From assembly GCF_003149245.1 (NCBI RefSeq), contig NZ_QGDL01000004.1, positions 62,001-126,000 on the forward strand: DNA of 64,000 nucleotides, read 5' to 3'. Below, in pieces: positions 21,168-29,257 of this stretch. The notes beneath the pieces were generated by a model. That model searched no databases, was not told the origin of the DNA, and saw only the letters and a list, made by a program, of their open reading frames with translations. Origin of the DNA: Faecalicatena orotica (lineage in GTDB: Bacteria > Bacillota > Clostridia > Lachnospirales > Lachnospiraceae). How positions within the stretch are numbered: position 1 is the stretch's first letter; each line of letters starts with the position of its first letter. A program made the position numbers and the translations under genes.

Positions 21168-21210
21168 AAATGATCCTCCTTCATATGCCATCTTAAAAAT
21201 GACCTGTACC

Positions 21211-21231
21211 CCAATCCATTTTACAGATTGG
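21211..21231. promoter_or_regulatory. CCAATC-GATTGG dyad, possible operator
   Basis: Perfect 6-bp arms with a 9-nt spacer lie 44 nt upstream of the DUF454 start. It could bind a repressor or form an RNA hairpin. No adjacent regulator gene supports a specific factor. Confidence 0.3.
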
Positions 21232-21281
21232 TTAGTTTTGCCTAACATTGTATATTAATAATACTATATTTTGAAAAAAAT

Positions 21282-21326
21282 AAAACAGATATAATTGAGA
21301 ATTTTTCTCATTATATCTGTTTTTTC
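21282..21326. terminator. Terminator hairpin between tRNAs and DUF454
   Basis: AAAACAGATATAAT-GAGA pairs with TCTC-ATTATATCTGTTTT around a short A/T loop, with T runs on both strands. On the minus strand it would end the tRNA-Ala/tRNA-Asn transcript. Confidence 0.75.
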
Positions 21327-21379
21327 TATATAATACAAAAACATCCCATAAACTTAATGTCTATGAGATGCTTCTTAAG

Positions 21380-21451
21380 CTCCCCGAGTTGGGTTCGAAC
21401 CAACGACCCTTCGGTTAACAGCCGAATGCTCTACCACTGAGCTATCGAGGA
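21380..21451 (-). tRNA. tRNA-Asn (GUU)
   Basis: A 72-nt cloverleaf: acceptor TCCTCGA pairs with TCGGGGA, the D arm is GCTCAGTGGTAGAGC, the anticodon loop CTGTTAA carries GTT, and the T arm is GTTGGTTCGAACCCAAC. CCA is not encoded. A second, nearly identical copy lies at 50525-50596. Confidence 0.96.
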
Positions 21452-21487
21452 TTATATGAATTTGATTTGTTCCAAACTGGAACGAAA

Positions 21488-21560
21488 TGGAGAATACGAG
21501 ATTCGAACTCGTGACCTCCTGCTTGCAAGGCAGGCGCTCTCCCAACTGAGCTAATCCCCC
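21488..21560 (-). tRNA. tRNA-Ala (UGC)
   Basis: A 73-nt cloverleaf: acceptor GGGGGAT pairs (with G-U) with ATTCTCC, the anticodon stem-loop CCTGC-CTTGCAA-GCAGG carries TGC, and the T arm is CACGAGTTCGAATCTCGTA. CCA is not encoded. It lies just upstream of, and co-oriented with, tRNA-Asn. Confidence 0.96.
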
Positions 21561-21682
21561 GAAAAGTGTATTGCTTTTAACAACTTTTATAAAATATCAT
21601 ATTATACAAATTATGTCAATACATTTTCAAATATTTCTTTTGATTTTTTATCCGAGAAATTGAAATATCTGCTGAAAGGCTT

Positions 21683-22735
21683 TTACCCTTTCAGCAGCAG
21701 TATTTTATCCTCTGGTATCTCCAGATAATCCGGCAGGCCCTTTTCGTCAAGCCTGTCCCACCATTCTCTCTGCACAAACCAGCATATTTCCTCCATATCC
21801 CCGCTGCAGCCTTTTAGAAAATACTTCCTCTCAAACTGAAGCTCAGCCATACTGCTCAGTTTCACAGGAAGGCTGTTTACAGTCGGTTCCCCCCACACAG
21901 GTATGAATTCATGGGCTCTAAATCCGATGCAGCATATATCTTCCGGGACCTTTCTTTTCAGTTTAAGGCGTATCCCCCAGTCCGGGACTTCGAGTGTCTT
22001 ATCATCCAGACGGTTTACATTGGTGATATTCTTGCATCCGGTCAGCCGTGCGGCTTCCTTCCACTGCGGATCCGCAAATATCTCCTTTGTTTTGCCGAAA
22101 CAGATTACTTTCCCGGCATCCATGATGAGAAGTTCCTCACAGAACCGGTATATCTCATCTCTGCTGTGTGAAACAAGTATGACTGTACCTTTGTAATCCT
22201 CCAGCATTTCAATCATTTCCTGCTGGAGCCGGTCCTTCAGGAACACATCCAACGCCGAAAACGGTTCGTCCAGAAGGATCACCCCCGGTTCATATGCCAT
22301 GATTCTGGCTAACGCGACACGCTGCTGCTGGCCCCCGGACAGTTCCCCCGGAAGTCGGTCCTCCAGACCTTCCAATTGGAACTTCTTAAGCATCTCACAG
22401 ACCCTTTTACTTTTTTCCTGCTTCGTCCCCCTCAGCCCTGCTGCGATATTGGATTTTACAGTCATCGTAGGAAACAAGGCATAATTCTGGAACAGATATC
22501 CGACTTTCCTGTTCTGGGGCTTTAAATTTACTTTATGTGCCGAGTCAAACAGTACCTTATCATCGATCACTATCTTCCCCGTATCCGGCTTTACAATCCC
22601 CGCTATACTCTTTAGCGTCATGCTTTTCCCACAGCCTGAGGCACCCAGTATCCCGATCCGTCGGCTCTCACTCTTTAAGTTCATACTGAGTGTAAAATTC
22701 CCCAGTTTTTCCTGAAATGTTATGTCAACAGCCAT
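21683..22735 (-). CDS. modC: Molybdate/tungstate ABC transporter ATPase (ModC)
   Basis: A 350-aa ATP-binding subunit with Walker A GASGCGKS, Q-loop, signature LSGGQQQRVALAR and Walker B VILLDEPFSALD in the first ~220 residues. The C-terminal ~120 residues form a regulatory extension, but I do not see a clear Mop/TOBE signature. The order modA-modB-modC with 36- and 19-nt gaps defines an importer operon. The oxyanion (molybdate versus tungstate) is not decided by sequence. Confidence 0.9.
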   Translation of the reverse strand: MAVDITFQEKLGNFTLSMNLKSESRRIGILGASGCGKSMTLKSIAGIVKPDTGKIVIDDKVLFDSAHKVNLKPQNRKVGYLFQNYALFPTMTVKSNIAAGLRGTKQEKSKRVCEMLKKFQLEGLEDRLPGELSGGQQQRVALARIMAYEPGVILLDEPFSALDVFLKDRLQQEMIEMLEDYKGTVILVSHSRDEIYRFCEELLIMDAGKVICFGKTKEIFADPQWKEAARLTGCKNITNVNRLDDKTLEVPDWGIRLKLKRKVPEDICCIGFRAHEFIPVWGEPTVNSLPVKLSSMAELQFERKYFLKGCSGDMEEICWFVQREWWDRLDEKGLPDYLEIPEDKILLLKG

Positions 22736-22754
22736 TGCTTAACTTCTCCCGTCC

Positions 22755-23459
22755 CTACCAGCGCTTTATGTGCTTCATATTTTTACCGCTTAACAAGTTC
22801 ATCAGAAATATGATCCCAAATGCAATCAGCATCACGATGACAACCCAGACGCCTGCAGTGAGGTAATTTCCGTCCTGTATGACCATCGCTATTCTCTGGG
22901 ATATCGTCCCCGTCTTGCCCGGTATGTTTCCGGCAAGCATGGAGGTAGCCCCGTACTCGCCCATCGCCCTCGCAAATGTCAGGATCGTCCCCGACATGAT
23001 GCCCGGTCCCGCGGACGGAACGGCCACCTTCCAGAAGATCGCGGTCTCGCTCATCCCCAGCGTCCTCGCCGCATAGATCAGGTTTACGTCGATCTGCTCA
23101 AATGCAGCCCGTGCATTGCGGTACATCAGTGGGAAAGCAATCACTGTCGCGGCAATTATACAGCCGGTCCACGTCTGCACAATCTTGAGGTCAAAGGTCT
23201 CAAATAAAAAAATGCCAAGCGGTCTTCTCCGGCTGAACAGCAAAAGAAGGAAGAAACCCGCCACCGTCGGAGGCAGGACCATAGGCAGTGTCAGAATCCC
23301 GTCTGCTACCGCCTTCATCTTCGGCCCCGCCTTCAGTACTTTTCTGGCCGCATAGATTCCCAGGAAGAATGAAATAATCGTCGCAACTACTCCTGTCTTC
23401 AGAGATATGTACAACGGACTCCAGTCGAGTTCCTTTATGATTTCTATAATCTCATCCAT
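22755..23459 (-). CDS. modB: Molybdate ABC transporter permease (ModB)
   Basis: A 234-aa inner-membrane permease with about five helices and the EAA loop typical of ModB (AARTLGMSETAIFWKVAVPSA). The LPMVLPPTVAGFFLL segment and the FARAMGEYGATSMLAGNIPG segment are hallmarks of the molybdate permease family. GGGAGG precedes the start. It lies between modA and modC. Confidence 0.94.
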   Translation of the reverse strand: MDEIIEIIKELDWSPLYISLKTGVVATIISFFLGIYAARKVLKAGPKMKAVADGILTLPMVLPPTVAGFFLLLLFSRRRPLGIFLFETFDLKIVQTWTGCIIAATVIAFPLMYRNARAAFEQIDVNLIYAARTLGMSETAIFWKVAVPSAGPGIMSGTILTFARAMGEYGATSMLAGNIPGKTGTISQRIAMVIQDGNYLTAGVWVVIVMLIAFGIIFLMNLLSGKNMKHIKRW

Positions 23460-23495
23460 TTCCGTTTCCTCCCGGGATTAAATATTTCTTTTCTT

Positions 23496-24410
23496 CTATC
23501 TCTCTACATCCGTATCAAAATAATAGGACTCAAACACTGTTTTTGCCTCGTTGGACAGTATAAATTTATAAAAATCTTCCGCCGCTTTTGCCTGCAGGTC
23601 GTCTGCCTCGTCATTCACTACCTGGCATACCGGGTAGATTACATTTCCTGTTAAATCATAGCTGACTGTCTCCAGAATGTCCAGTTCATCTTCGAAGCCA
23701 TAGGTATCTGAATAGTAGGTTGTTCCAACCTCACAGGAGCCTTCCACAACCGCGGAAAGAACTTTGCTTACGTTATCCTGTTCGCTGATTTCAACACCGC
23801 CGAGAGCTTCAGATATCTGTTCTGTTGTAATTGTATCGGGTTCGTCTGTCTTTTCTAATATACCGAGGTTGATCAGTGCCTGTCTTGTATATTTACCTAC
23901 AGGCACACTTCCTCCTGCAAGGGCAATACTCTGTGCATCCTTCAAATTCTCAAGTCCTGTCACCTTTGTTTTGCTGTCCTTCAGCGTCACAACAACGACC
24001 TGGTTGTTTAATACATTGGCCCTCGTCCCCTCTTTTACGAGTCCGTCGCCCTCCAGTGTGTCCATCTGCTTCTGTGCCGCAGAAAAGAAGATATCACATT
24101 CATAGCCTTCCTGAATCTGGGTCAGGAGTGTTCCTGAGCTGTCTGCATTAAAAGTAATCTTTACATTTGGCTGCTTCTCATGATACATATCTGCAAGTTC
24201 TGTCATTACCGTATTCAGGCTGGCTGCTATGAACACCTGTATTTCTGTTTCATCCAGCTGGTCTGCACCCGCATCTTTTTTCTTGTCCTGAACCTCATCT
24301 TCCTGTTTTACATCATCTTTCTTTGCGTCAGAGCCAGAACCTCCTGAACACCCGGCCAGGCTGAATACCAGCATCGCCGCCATCATTGCTGCTAAAATAC
24401 GCTTTTTCAT
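23496..24410 (-). CDS. modA: Molybdate-binding lipoprotein (ModA)
   Basis: A 304-aa substrate-binding protein. The N-terminus is a lipoprotein signal with lipobox LAGCSGG (Cys ~21), then an Asp/Lys-rich linker, then the two-lobed binding domain with AASLNTVMTELADMY, FNADSSGTLLTQI, CDIFFSAAQ and VPVGKYTRQAL. These are typical oxyanion contacts of ModA. AAAGGAG lies upstream. First gene of the importer operon. Confidence 0.93.
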   Translation of the reverse strand: MKKRILAAMMAAMLVFSLAGCSGGSGSDAKKDDVKQEDEVQDKKKDAGADQLDETEIQVFIAASLNTVMTELADMYHEKQPNVKITFNADSSGTLLTQIQEGYECDIFFSAAQKQMDTLEGDGLVKEGTRANVLNNQVVVVTLKDSKTKVTGLENLKDAQSIALAGGSVPVGKYTRQALINLGILEKTDEPDTITTEQISEALGGVEISEQDNVSKVLSAVVEGSCEVGTTYYSDTYGFEDELDILETVSYDLTGNVIYPVCQVVNDEADDLQAKAAEDFYKFILSNEAKTVFESYYFDTDVER

Positions 24411-24439
24411 AATTCTTCTCTCCTTTTATATATTTTTTC

Positions 24440-24471
24440 AAACCGTTCTATTTTTAAAAACAGTACGGTTT
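24440..24471 (-). promoter_or_regulatory. AAACCGT/ACGGTTT dyad upstream of modA
   Basis: A 7-bp perfect inverted repeat with an 18-nt spacer lies 30 nt upstream of modA. It could be an operator, perhaps for the ModE-like domain of the neighbouring fusion protein, but it does not match a known ModE site that I can verify. Confidence 0.3.
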
Positions 24472-24480
24472 GAAAGAAAA

Positions 24481-24497
24481 ACGGATTATAAATCCGT
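24481..24497 (-). terminator. Terminator after the MobA-ModE gene
   Basis: ACGGATT-ATA-AATCCGT is followed on the minus strand by a T-rich tract (TTTTTCTTTC). A second hairpin, GGCAGGC...GCCTGCC (24518-24543), lies just after the stop codon. Together they would separate the upstream gene from modA. Confidence 0.65.
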
Positions 24498-24554
24498 GTT
24501 TCTTCTTCCACATGTCAGGCAGGCTTTGAAAATTTTGCCTGCCCTCCTGATTAT

Positions 24555-25499
24555 CTAATCCCGGAATCCTTTTCCGAAATACTTCTGATAGACCTCATCC
24601 GTATATGCCTGAACCTCCGAAACCATATCCCGGTAATTCTCCACCAGTTTCTTTCCTTCTTTTGTCAGCCTCGAGCCGCCGCCACCCTGCCCGCCTGTCC
24701 AGCGTTCTGTCAGCGGGAACCCCAGCTGGCGTTCTGCCTCTTTAATGATCCTGCTGCCCTTACTGTAGGAAAGCCCCATCTGAAGACAGGCCTCCTGAAG
24801 TGACCCCGTCTGTCCGAGCAGTTCCATCAGCTGGTAAATCCCCGGACCAAAGAATGCCTTGTTAGCCATCAGTTTAACCTGGGCCTTCGGCCTGACCGGA
24901 TATCCTTCCCCCCTGCCGTAATTCCATTCCAGAAGTTCCTGATACTCATCCTTTGTATCTATATCCCGACAGACACCTTCATCCTCAACCTCCACATCCG
25001 TAACCGGTATCTGGGAGGCTCTGACCGCCCCCATGAGCCCGCCACCGCCATCATATTTCATCAAAGATTCTGCCACATCCCTGTGCATAATAATCGGGTG
25101 CCCGTGCTTTCCGTGATAAATAGTCCGCACAATCTTTCCATCGATCATCAGCACCTGCCGCATCGTCTCCGGCTTGATCGCAGGTATATCCGCGGGCATA
25201 ATCAGAATCCGTTCACATTCTCCTGCAATCTTGCGTACTCCCAGAACCACCGAGTCAAACATTTCCGTCGTCTCATATCGTTCGTTTTTCACAAACTGAA
25301 CGCCCGTATAAAAAAGATGCTCTTGCAGTTCCCGGGCCCGGTACCCTGTCACAACGACAACAGGATCGACTCCCAGCTTCTTAAGCATCGTCACAATATG
25401 AATGGCAATCGTAGAATCCCCGAAAGGAAGCATGGGCTTAAAATCTTTCATCCTCAATGACTGTCCGGCGGCAACAATAACCGCACCAGTCTTCTTCAT
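24555..25499 (-). CDS. MobA/MocA-like nucleotidyltransferase fused to ModE-type HTH
   Basis: This 314-aa protein has two parts. Residues 1-190 form an NTP-transferase domain (AVIVAAGQSLRMKDFKPMLPFG; the Mg site near MPADIPAI) like MobA/MocA, which attach a nucleotide to molybdopterin. Residues about 205-305 form a winged-helix domain like the ModE N-terminus (AFFGPGIYQLMELLGQTGSLQEACLQMGLSYSKG and RLTKEGKKLVENY). It therefore probably joins Moco maturation with transcriptional control of the adjacent modABC genes. Start supported by GGAGGTGG. Coupling of the two activities is inferred. Confidence 0.85.
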   Translation of the reverse strand: MKKTGAVIVAAGQSLRMKDFKPMLPFGDSTIAIHIVTMLKKLGVDPVVVVTGYRARELQEHLFYTGVQFVKNERYETTEMFDSVVLGVRKIAGECERILIMPADIPAIKPETMRQVLMIDGKIVRTIYHGKHGHPIIMHRDVAESLMKYDGGGGLMGAVRASQIPVTDVEVEDEGVCRDIDTKDEYQELLEWNYGRGEGYPVRPKAQVKLMANKAFFGPGIYQLMELLGQTGSLQEACLQMGLSYSKGSRIIKEAERQLGFPLTERWTGGQGGGGSRLTKEGKKLVENYRDMVSEVQAYTDEVYQKYFGKGFRD

Positions 25500-25607
25500 G
25501 CACCCACCTCCATGTATGTCAGTTTCGTTTTACAATATAATCCTCCAAACATGATACTATTATATTAGATATTCTCAGAATAGGCAAGTAATGTCTGGTA
25601 TTTATCT

Positions 25608-25828
25608 CCAATTTCAATTTGTCAAATTGCCTAATTGCGCTTTCCCTTATCTAGTGATATACTCTCGTCAGAAACTGAAGCATATAATACATTACTCAAT
25701 CTGAGTGCTGAAAAAAGGGGCTTAAGGCTGGGGAGAAAATCGGCAAAAAATTAGGAGAGCAGGAAGGTAAACGCCGTACCCGACAGGTCTTCAAACTATT
25801 CATGCAGGGTAAATCACCTGAAATCGAA
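25608..25828 (+). pseudogene. Decayed PDDEXK element (both ends, core deleted)
   Basis: 25608-25676 matches the left end of the duplicated PDDEXK region (compare 6060-6130: AATTTGTCAAATTGCCTAATTGC, ATACTCTCRTCAGAAACT). The sequence then jumps directly to the 3' coding part (GAAGCATATAATAC, GCTTAAGGCTGGGGAG, CAGGTCTTCAAACTAT, ATGCAGGGTAAATC; compare 6937-7170). Most of the gene is missing and the frame is broken. The rest of 25500-25925 holds only a terminator and the MobA-ModE upstream region. Confidence 0.8.
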
Positions 25829-25837
25829 AGGCACAGA

Positions 25838-25878
25838 AAAATCCGATGCTGTAATTTAAACATGCAGCATCGGATTTT
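25838..25878. terminator. Terminator at the left edge of the surface-protein island
   Basis: AAAATCCGATGCTG pairs perfectly with CAGCATCGGATTTT. On the minus strand it follows the last gene of the surface operon. The same 14-bp arms recur in the terminator at 34527-34567 on the far side of the island. Confidence 0.88.
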
Positions 25879-25925
25879 CCCCGTTCAGGGTAAATCCAAC
25901 GGGGAATTGCCTGATTGATATACTC

Positions 25926-26915
25926 CTATTTTACACTGGTGTGCTTATATCTATACACTAGCGTCCCCATCAGCCCTGCGCCGGATAAAACAAGCAAAAT
26001 AAGCCACAAGGCGGGGGTTCGGTCATCGCCGGTCTTCAGACCGGTTGTATCCGCCGGGCCGCCTGACGGCTTCGGCCAGAGCGTTGTATCCGAGACCCCG
26101 CCTTCTTTCACCGTAATCCGTCCATCTGCTGTCAGCCAAAGGGTCAAAGCACTCTGTTTCGTCCGCTTTGCAGGCGTAATGATGGGATTTCCATTATCAT
26201 CCCAGTCAAGGATAATCTCCGTTCCTTTCGCAGAGGCAATGGTAAGTTCCATGTGGCCTATCAGTTTTCCATCCGCATCAGTTATGATTACCTGATGTAT
26301 CCCGGAAGAAATCTTCTCAAATACTGCCTTTCCATCTGCGTCCGTCATAGCCGAAGCAGTACCGATAGAGACTGTGACTCCTGCAACAGGAGTCGTTGCT
26401 GCAGGAGCCATTGCAACAGGGGCCATTGCTAAAGGAGTCATTACTGCAAGAGCCATTGCCCCACTCTGTCTGGTATCCTCCCTAAGGACTGTAAGCGTCA
26501 AGTTATATGTTCTCTCATCCGGTGCTTTCGGCGCGTCCTCATAGACCGCGGTAAGGATTGTGTCACGCACCAGTCTTGACGCTTTGAAAACGCCGTTTTT
26601 CACCTGGCTGGTTACATCTTCCCCGGCATACGTAAGCGTTTTCAGCTGCTTTGCCGGATTTGGAATGACCGTATAGACAATCTCAGCATGCCGCTGCGCC
26701 TGAAAGCTCGTTTCGTGAAAGACGCCGTCCGCTGCAATCCGTCCCTCCGGGCTTTCTACGCTCACCGTATGCTCATTTGGCACCTCTGCGTTCAGTTCCA
26801 TATCTCCTCCAGGTGTTGTCTCCCTGTCTGCTTCTGCAAAAACCGTTTCTCCTGTCCCTGCCAGAATCCCTGTTATCAGCAGCAGCGTGCATAGAAGCAT
26901 CCCTATCTTTTTCAA
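25926..26915 (-). CDS. Secreted tail-anchored surface protein with 5-aa repeats
   Basis: I choose TTG 26915, giving 329 aa, because AGGAGG lies 9 nt upstream and a typical signal peptide (KKIGMLLCTLLLITGILAG) follows at once; a GTG 11 codons earlier has no ribosome binding site. After the signal peptide come beta-rich modules, an Ala/Met/Pro segment made of 5-aa repeats (PLAMA PVAMA PAATT), a carboxypeptidase-regulatory-like beta domain (VSIGTASAMTDADGKAVFEK), and a C-terminal GLKTGDD, hydrophobic helix and basic tail. No true LPXTG is present, though the tail resembles sortase-type sorting signals. Last gene of the operon. Likely surface exposed; function unknown. Confidence 0.78.
   Translation of the reverse strand: MKKIGMLLCTLLLITGILAGTGETVFAEADRETTPGGDMELNAEVPNEHTVSVESPEGRIAADGVFHETSFQAQRHAEIVYTVIPNPAKQLKTLTYAGEDVTSQVKNGVFKASRLVRDTILTAVYEDAPKAPDERTYNLTLTVLREDTRQSGAMALAVMTPLAMAPVAMAPAATTPVAGVTVSIGTASAMTDADGKAVFEKISSGIHQVIITDADGKLIGHMELTIASAKGTEIILDWDDNGNPIITPAKRTKQSALTLWLTADGRITVKEGGVSDTTLWPKPSGGPADTTGLKTGDDRTPALWLILLVLSGAGLMGTLVYRYKHTSVK
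26374..26463. repeat. 15-bp tandem repeat inside the surface protein gene
   Basis: Six consecutive degenerate units of the type GGAGCCATTGCAACA (period 15 bp) encode the repeated 5-aa segment. In-frame copy-number change would only lengthen or shorten the stalk. Confidence 0.75.
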
Positions 26916-26953
26916 TCTCAACCACCTCCTGTATTCATACATGGTCACACTGA

Positions 26954-27496
26954 CTATTCACCTTCATGAGGATTCATATAGGAAATCTGGAAGGTTAATG
27001 TTGCCTGATAGGACCCTGCCTTTGCTGCTTCCCAATCCGCCTGGGTGATCTCAGCCGTCAGGGGTGTCTTGGTTCCGGTCTTCGTGCTCTCATCGTATAT
27101 CACGCTGGTAAAAGCTGTCGTTTTATCTTCCCCGCAAATCATAAATGGAATAGTGTAGGAATCCTTGATTGTATGGGCGAGGCTGGTCTGATTCGACAGC
27201 GTCACCGTCACATAGGAATCCGGCTCCAGATTACCTTCCTCATAGACAAGACTTCCGATGGAGGTGGAGGTGTTGTCAAAGGCAATCTGCGCCTGCCTGG
27301 GAATCACAACGATGTAGGAAGCGTCCTTCCGTGCCGAAAGCTGCGTGGCACCTTCCTTTTGCTCTGTAGTAAGCTGCTGGTCCTGCTCCTCTGCACGCGC
27401 CGTGAGCGTGCCGCCGGGAAGCATCACTGCAATGCAAAGGGGAACTGCAGTGCAAAGCAGCCCACTGACAAGACGCTGCTTTATGCTTTTTTTCAT
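26954..27496 (-). CDS. Small exported beta-rich protein, paralogue 4
   Basis: A 180-aa secreted protein with signal peptide (MKKSIKQRLVSGLLC...). The mature part starts with a beta strand ASYIVVIPRQAQIAF and ends with AGSYQATLTFQISYMN, the same start and end pattern as three operon paralogues. I place the start at ATG 27496 (AGGAAA 9 nt upstream); an ATG 12 codons earlier is possible. It lacks an anchor of its own. The pattern of a short IP-containing first strand and an alternating aromatic/aliphatic last strand suggests a single Ig-like or pilin-like beta-sandwich. No characterised family recognised. Confidence 0.7.
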   Translation of the reverse strand: MKKSIKQRLVSGLLCTAVPLCIAVMLPGGTLTARAEEQDQQLTTEQKEGATQLSARKDASYIVVIPRQAQIAFDNTSTSIGSLVYEEGNLEPDSYVTVTLSNQTSLAHTIKDSYTIPFMICGEDKTTAFTSVIYDESTKTGTKTPLTAEITQADWEAAKAGSYQATLTFQISYMNPHEGE

Positions 27497-27547
27497 TAAT
27501 TTGTTTCCTGATTCATTTCTATTTTGTATCATCTTTTCAATCCCCCC

Positions 27548-28117
27548 CTACTCACCTGTAGACGCTACAAGGGTATATGCTACCTGAAAGGTCACTGTGC
27601 CCGTGTAATCCCCTGCCTTGATGTCCGCACTGCCGTCTGCATCCGCAGGCGCTCCAAAAGTCAGTGTCCCTGTGCCTGGCAGGGCAGTCGTATCGTGTTC
27701 TTTGAAAGCCGCCACCGCCGTGTTGCTGTCTATCGAACTATTTCCCAGCTTAAGGGGCGCATAGATTTCGTAGCCCGTGTCATTGGTTCTTGCAAGTTTC
27801 ACCTTTCCCTCTGTAAGCCCCCCGCTTACCTTGACCTGCACCTGATAATTCGGCTCCGCGTTGATCTTTGTGGCTGTAATCTGCATCGTAATATCCTTCG
27901 AAGAAAGCTTTACCGCCCGCGGGATTACTACCGTGTAATCCGGGGTCACGTTGTAGCTGAGACTGGTGCTCGCAGTTTGCTCACTCTCTCCTTTTCCGAT
28001 GCTTGTCGATTCGTCAGCGGCAAATGCCGTCATGGAAAGGCTGCACACCAGTAGGATTGCTGCTGCAAAACCGACGGCAGGCCTGCTTCTTTTTCCCTTT
28101 TTTGCTTCTGTTTTCAT
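27548..28117 (-). CDS. Small exported beta-rich protein, paralogue 3
   Basis: A 189-aa protein with a signal peptide (SRPAVGFAAAILLVCSLSMTAFA) followed by a Ser/Glu-rich spacer. The core begins PDYTVVIPRAVKLSS and ends GDYTGTVTFQVAYTL. It closely parallels the neighbouring paralogues in length and in first and last strands. No membrane anchor and no LPXTG. It lies 11 nt after the preceding gene. Likely a subunit of a surface structure; that role is inferred only from the gene family and context. Confidence 0.72.
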   Translation of the reverse strand: MKTEAKKGKRSRPAVGFAAAILLVCSLSMTAFAADESTSIGKGESEQTASTSLSYNVTPDYTVVIPRAVKLSSKDITMQITATKINAEPNYQVQVKVSGGLTEGKVKLARTNDTGYEIYAPLKLGNSSIDSNTAVAAFKEHDTTALPGTGTLTFGAPADADGSADIKAGDYTGTVTFQVAYTLVASTGE

Positions 28118-28128
28118 GCTATTCCTCC

Positions 28129-28722
28129 TTACGGTTTTTCTTTTTCATAGGATATTTCAAACATCATCCTGCCTTCATACTCACCGCTCTGCTGCGCTTC
28201 GTCCGGCGCGCTGAAATGTATGCTGCCTCCTGCGACTTTGGCGTTAGAAGTACCCGTTAGTCCATAAAATTCGGCGGCAATATTATTCGTCCTACTTAAA
28301 TCGATAAACTTATCCGATGTGGTGTCCCTGACACTGAGCATCGTAGTCAGCACCTGAGTGGAATCCGACTTACTAATCAGGCTGATGCCCCCCGCCCCAT
28401 TAAAGGAATCCGCCTTCACGCGCACGCGCACCGTATAGCCCGGTTCCGTATTTGTCGCAGCCGTAATGGCTGCCACGCCGCCCTCCGCAGTGCCGCCCAG
28501 TTCTCCGTCCACACGGAAATCCATAGATGGGTAGATGGTGACCGCTTTAGGAATCGTAACGGTATAGCTGCTATCCACCTGAAGACTCACAGACAGGCTC
28601 TTTTCCTCATCTGCCGCCAGTGCCGTGAAGCCGCTTAAAAGCCCCAGCGCCGCCATCAGGCACAATGTAAGGCAAAGCCTGTTCAACCCGCGCTTGTTTT
28701 TCTGTCCTTTTTGCACGCTCAT
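28129..28722 (-). CDS. Small exported beta-rich protein, paralogue 2
   Basis: A 197-aa protein with signal peptide (LNRLCLTLCLMAALGLLSGFTALA). The core starts SSYTVTIPKAVTIYP and ends SGEYEGRMMFEISYEKEKP. An internal PGYTVRVRVKADSF segment aligns with PNYQVQVKVSGGL of paralogue 3, so the resemblance covers the whole domain. AGGAGGG lies 4 nt before the ATG. The ending is charged, with no anchor. Confidence 0.72.
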   Translation of the reverse strand: MSVQKGQKNKRGLNRLCLTLCLMAALGLLSGFTALAADEEKSLSVSLQVDSSYTVTIPKAVTIYPSMDFRVDGELGGTAEGGVAAITAATNTEPGYTVRVRVKADSFNGAGGISLISKSDSTQVLTTMLSVRDTTSDKFIDLSRTNNIAAEFYGLTGTSNAKVAGGSIHFSAPDEAQQSGEYEGRMMFEISYEKEKP

Positions 28723-28731
28723 CTGTCCCTC

Positions 28732-29241
28732 CTATTCCACGATCAGCTCGAACTTCACTTCGGAGCCGTTTAACTCCGTCTGCTCATCGTTCATCATATA
28801 GCACTGGTATTTCAGGGTGCTGTCGGGATAACTTCCTGCCTCCAGAGACTGGTTCAAGGTGATGGTATAGAAGCCTTTGCCCGGCTTCACCAGATCTGAC
28901 TTCCAAAGCTCAGTTCCATCGGGCAGCAACAGTGTCATGATAAAGTAGCAGTCATTGACTTCGGGATTATAGAGGTTCACTGCCTGCTCCATCTCATCTG
29001 CCCGGAAAGTCATGGACTTAAATCCGGGGATGGCGATTCCGGCGCTTTCGCCGCCTTTCTCCGGCTCCTTGACCCCCTGCCAATCCTCTGCGTCAGAGTC
29101 CACCGCTCCTGTACTTTTTGCGGGTTTGTCCGCCCCATCTGAAAGCTTCATTCCAAGATATACTCCGCCCCCCACCAGAAGCCCGGCAAGGAAGATCAGC
29201 AATGCAGTCTTCCATATTTTTTTATCTTTTTTCTGTTTCAC
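28732..29241 (-). CDS. Membrane-anchored accessory protein of the surface operon
   Basis: A 169-aa protein starting at GTG 29241, 11 nt after AAGGAGG; an ATG at 29280 lies within the upstream gene and has no ribosome binding site. A basic N-terminus and one helix (ALLIFLAGLLVGGGVYLGM) form a signal anchor. An acidic linker and a compact beta domain follow (AVNLYNPEVNDCYFIMTLLLPDG, GKGFYTITLNQSLEAGSY). Unlike its neighbours it stays in the membrane, so it may tether or assemble the exported subunits. No named family recognised. Confidence 0.7.
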   Translation of the reverse strand: MKQKKDKKIWKTALLIFLAGLLVGGGVYLGMKLSDGADKPAKSTGAVDSDAEDWQGVKEPEKGGESAGIAIPGFKSMTFRADEMEQAVNLYNPEVNDCYFIMTLLLPDGTELWKSDLVKPGKGFYTITLNQSLEAGSYPDSTLKYQCYMMNDEQTELNGSEVKFELIVE

Positions 29242-29257
29242 GTTTATGTTGTCCTCC

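Noticed and set aside
24411-24554. Moco or tungsten-cofactor riboswitch upstream of modA
   Set aside because: Only short hairpins and a dyad are visible; I could not trace the conserved multi-stem structure.
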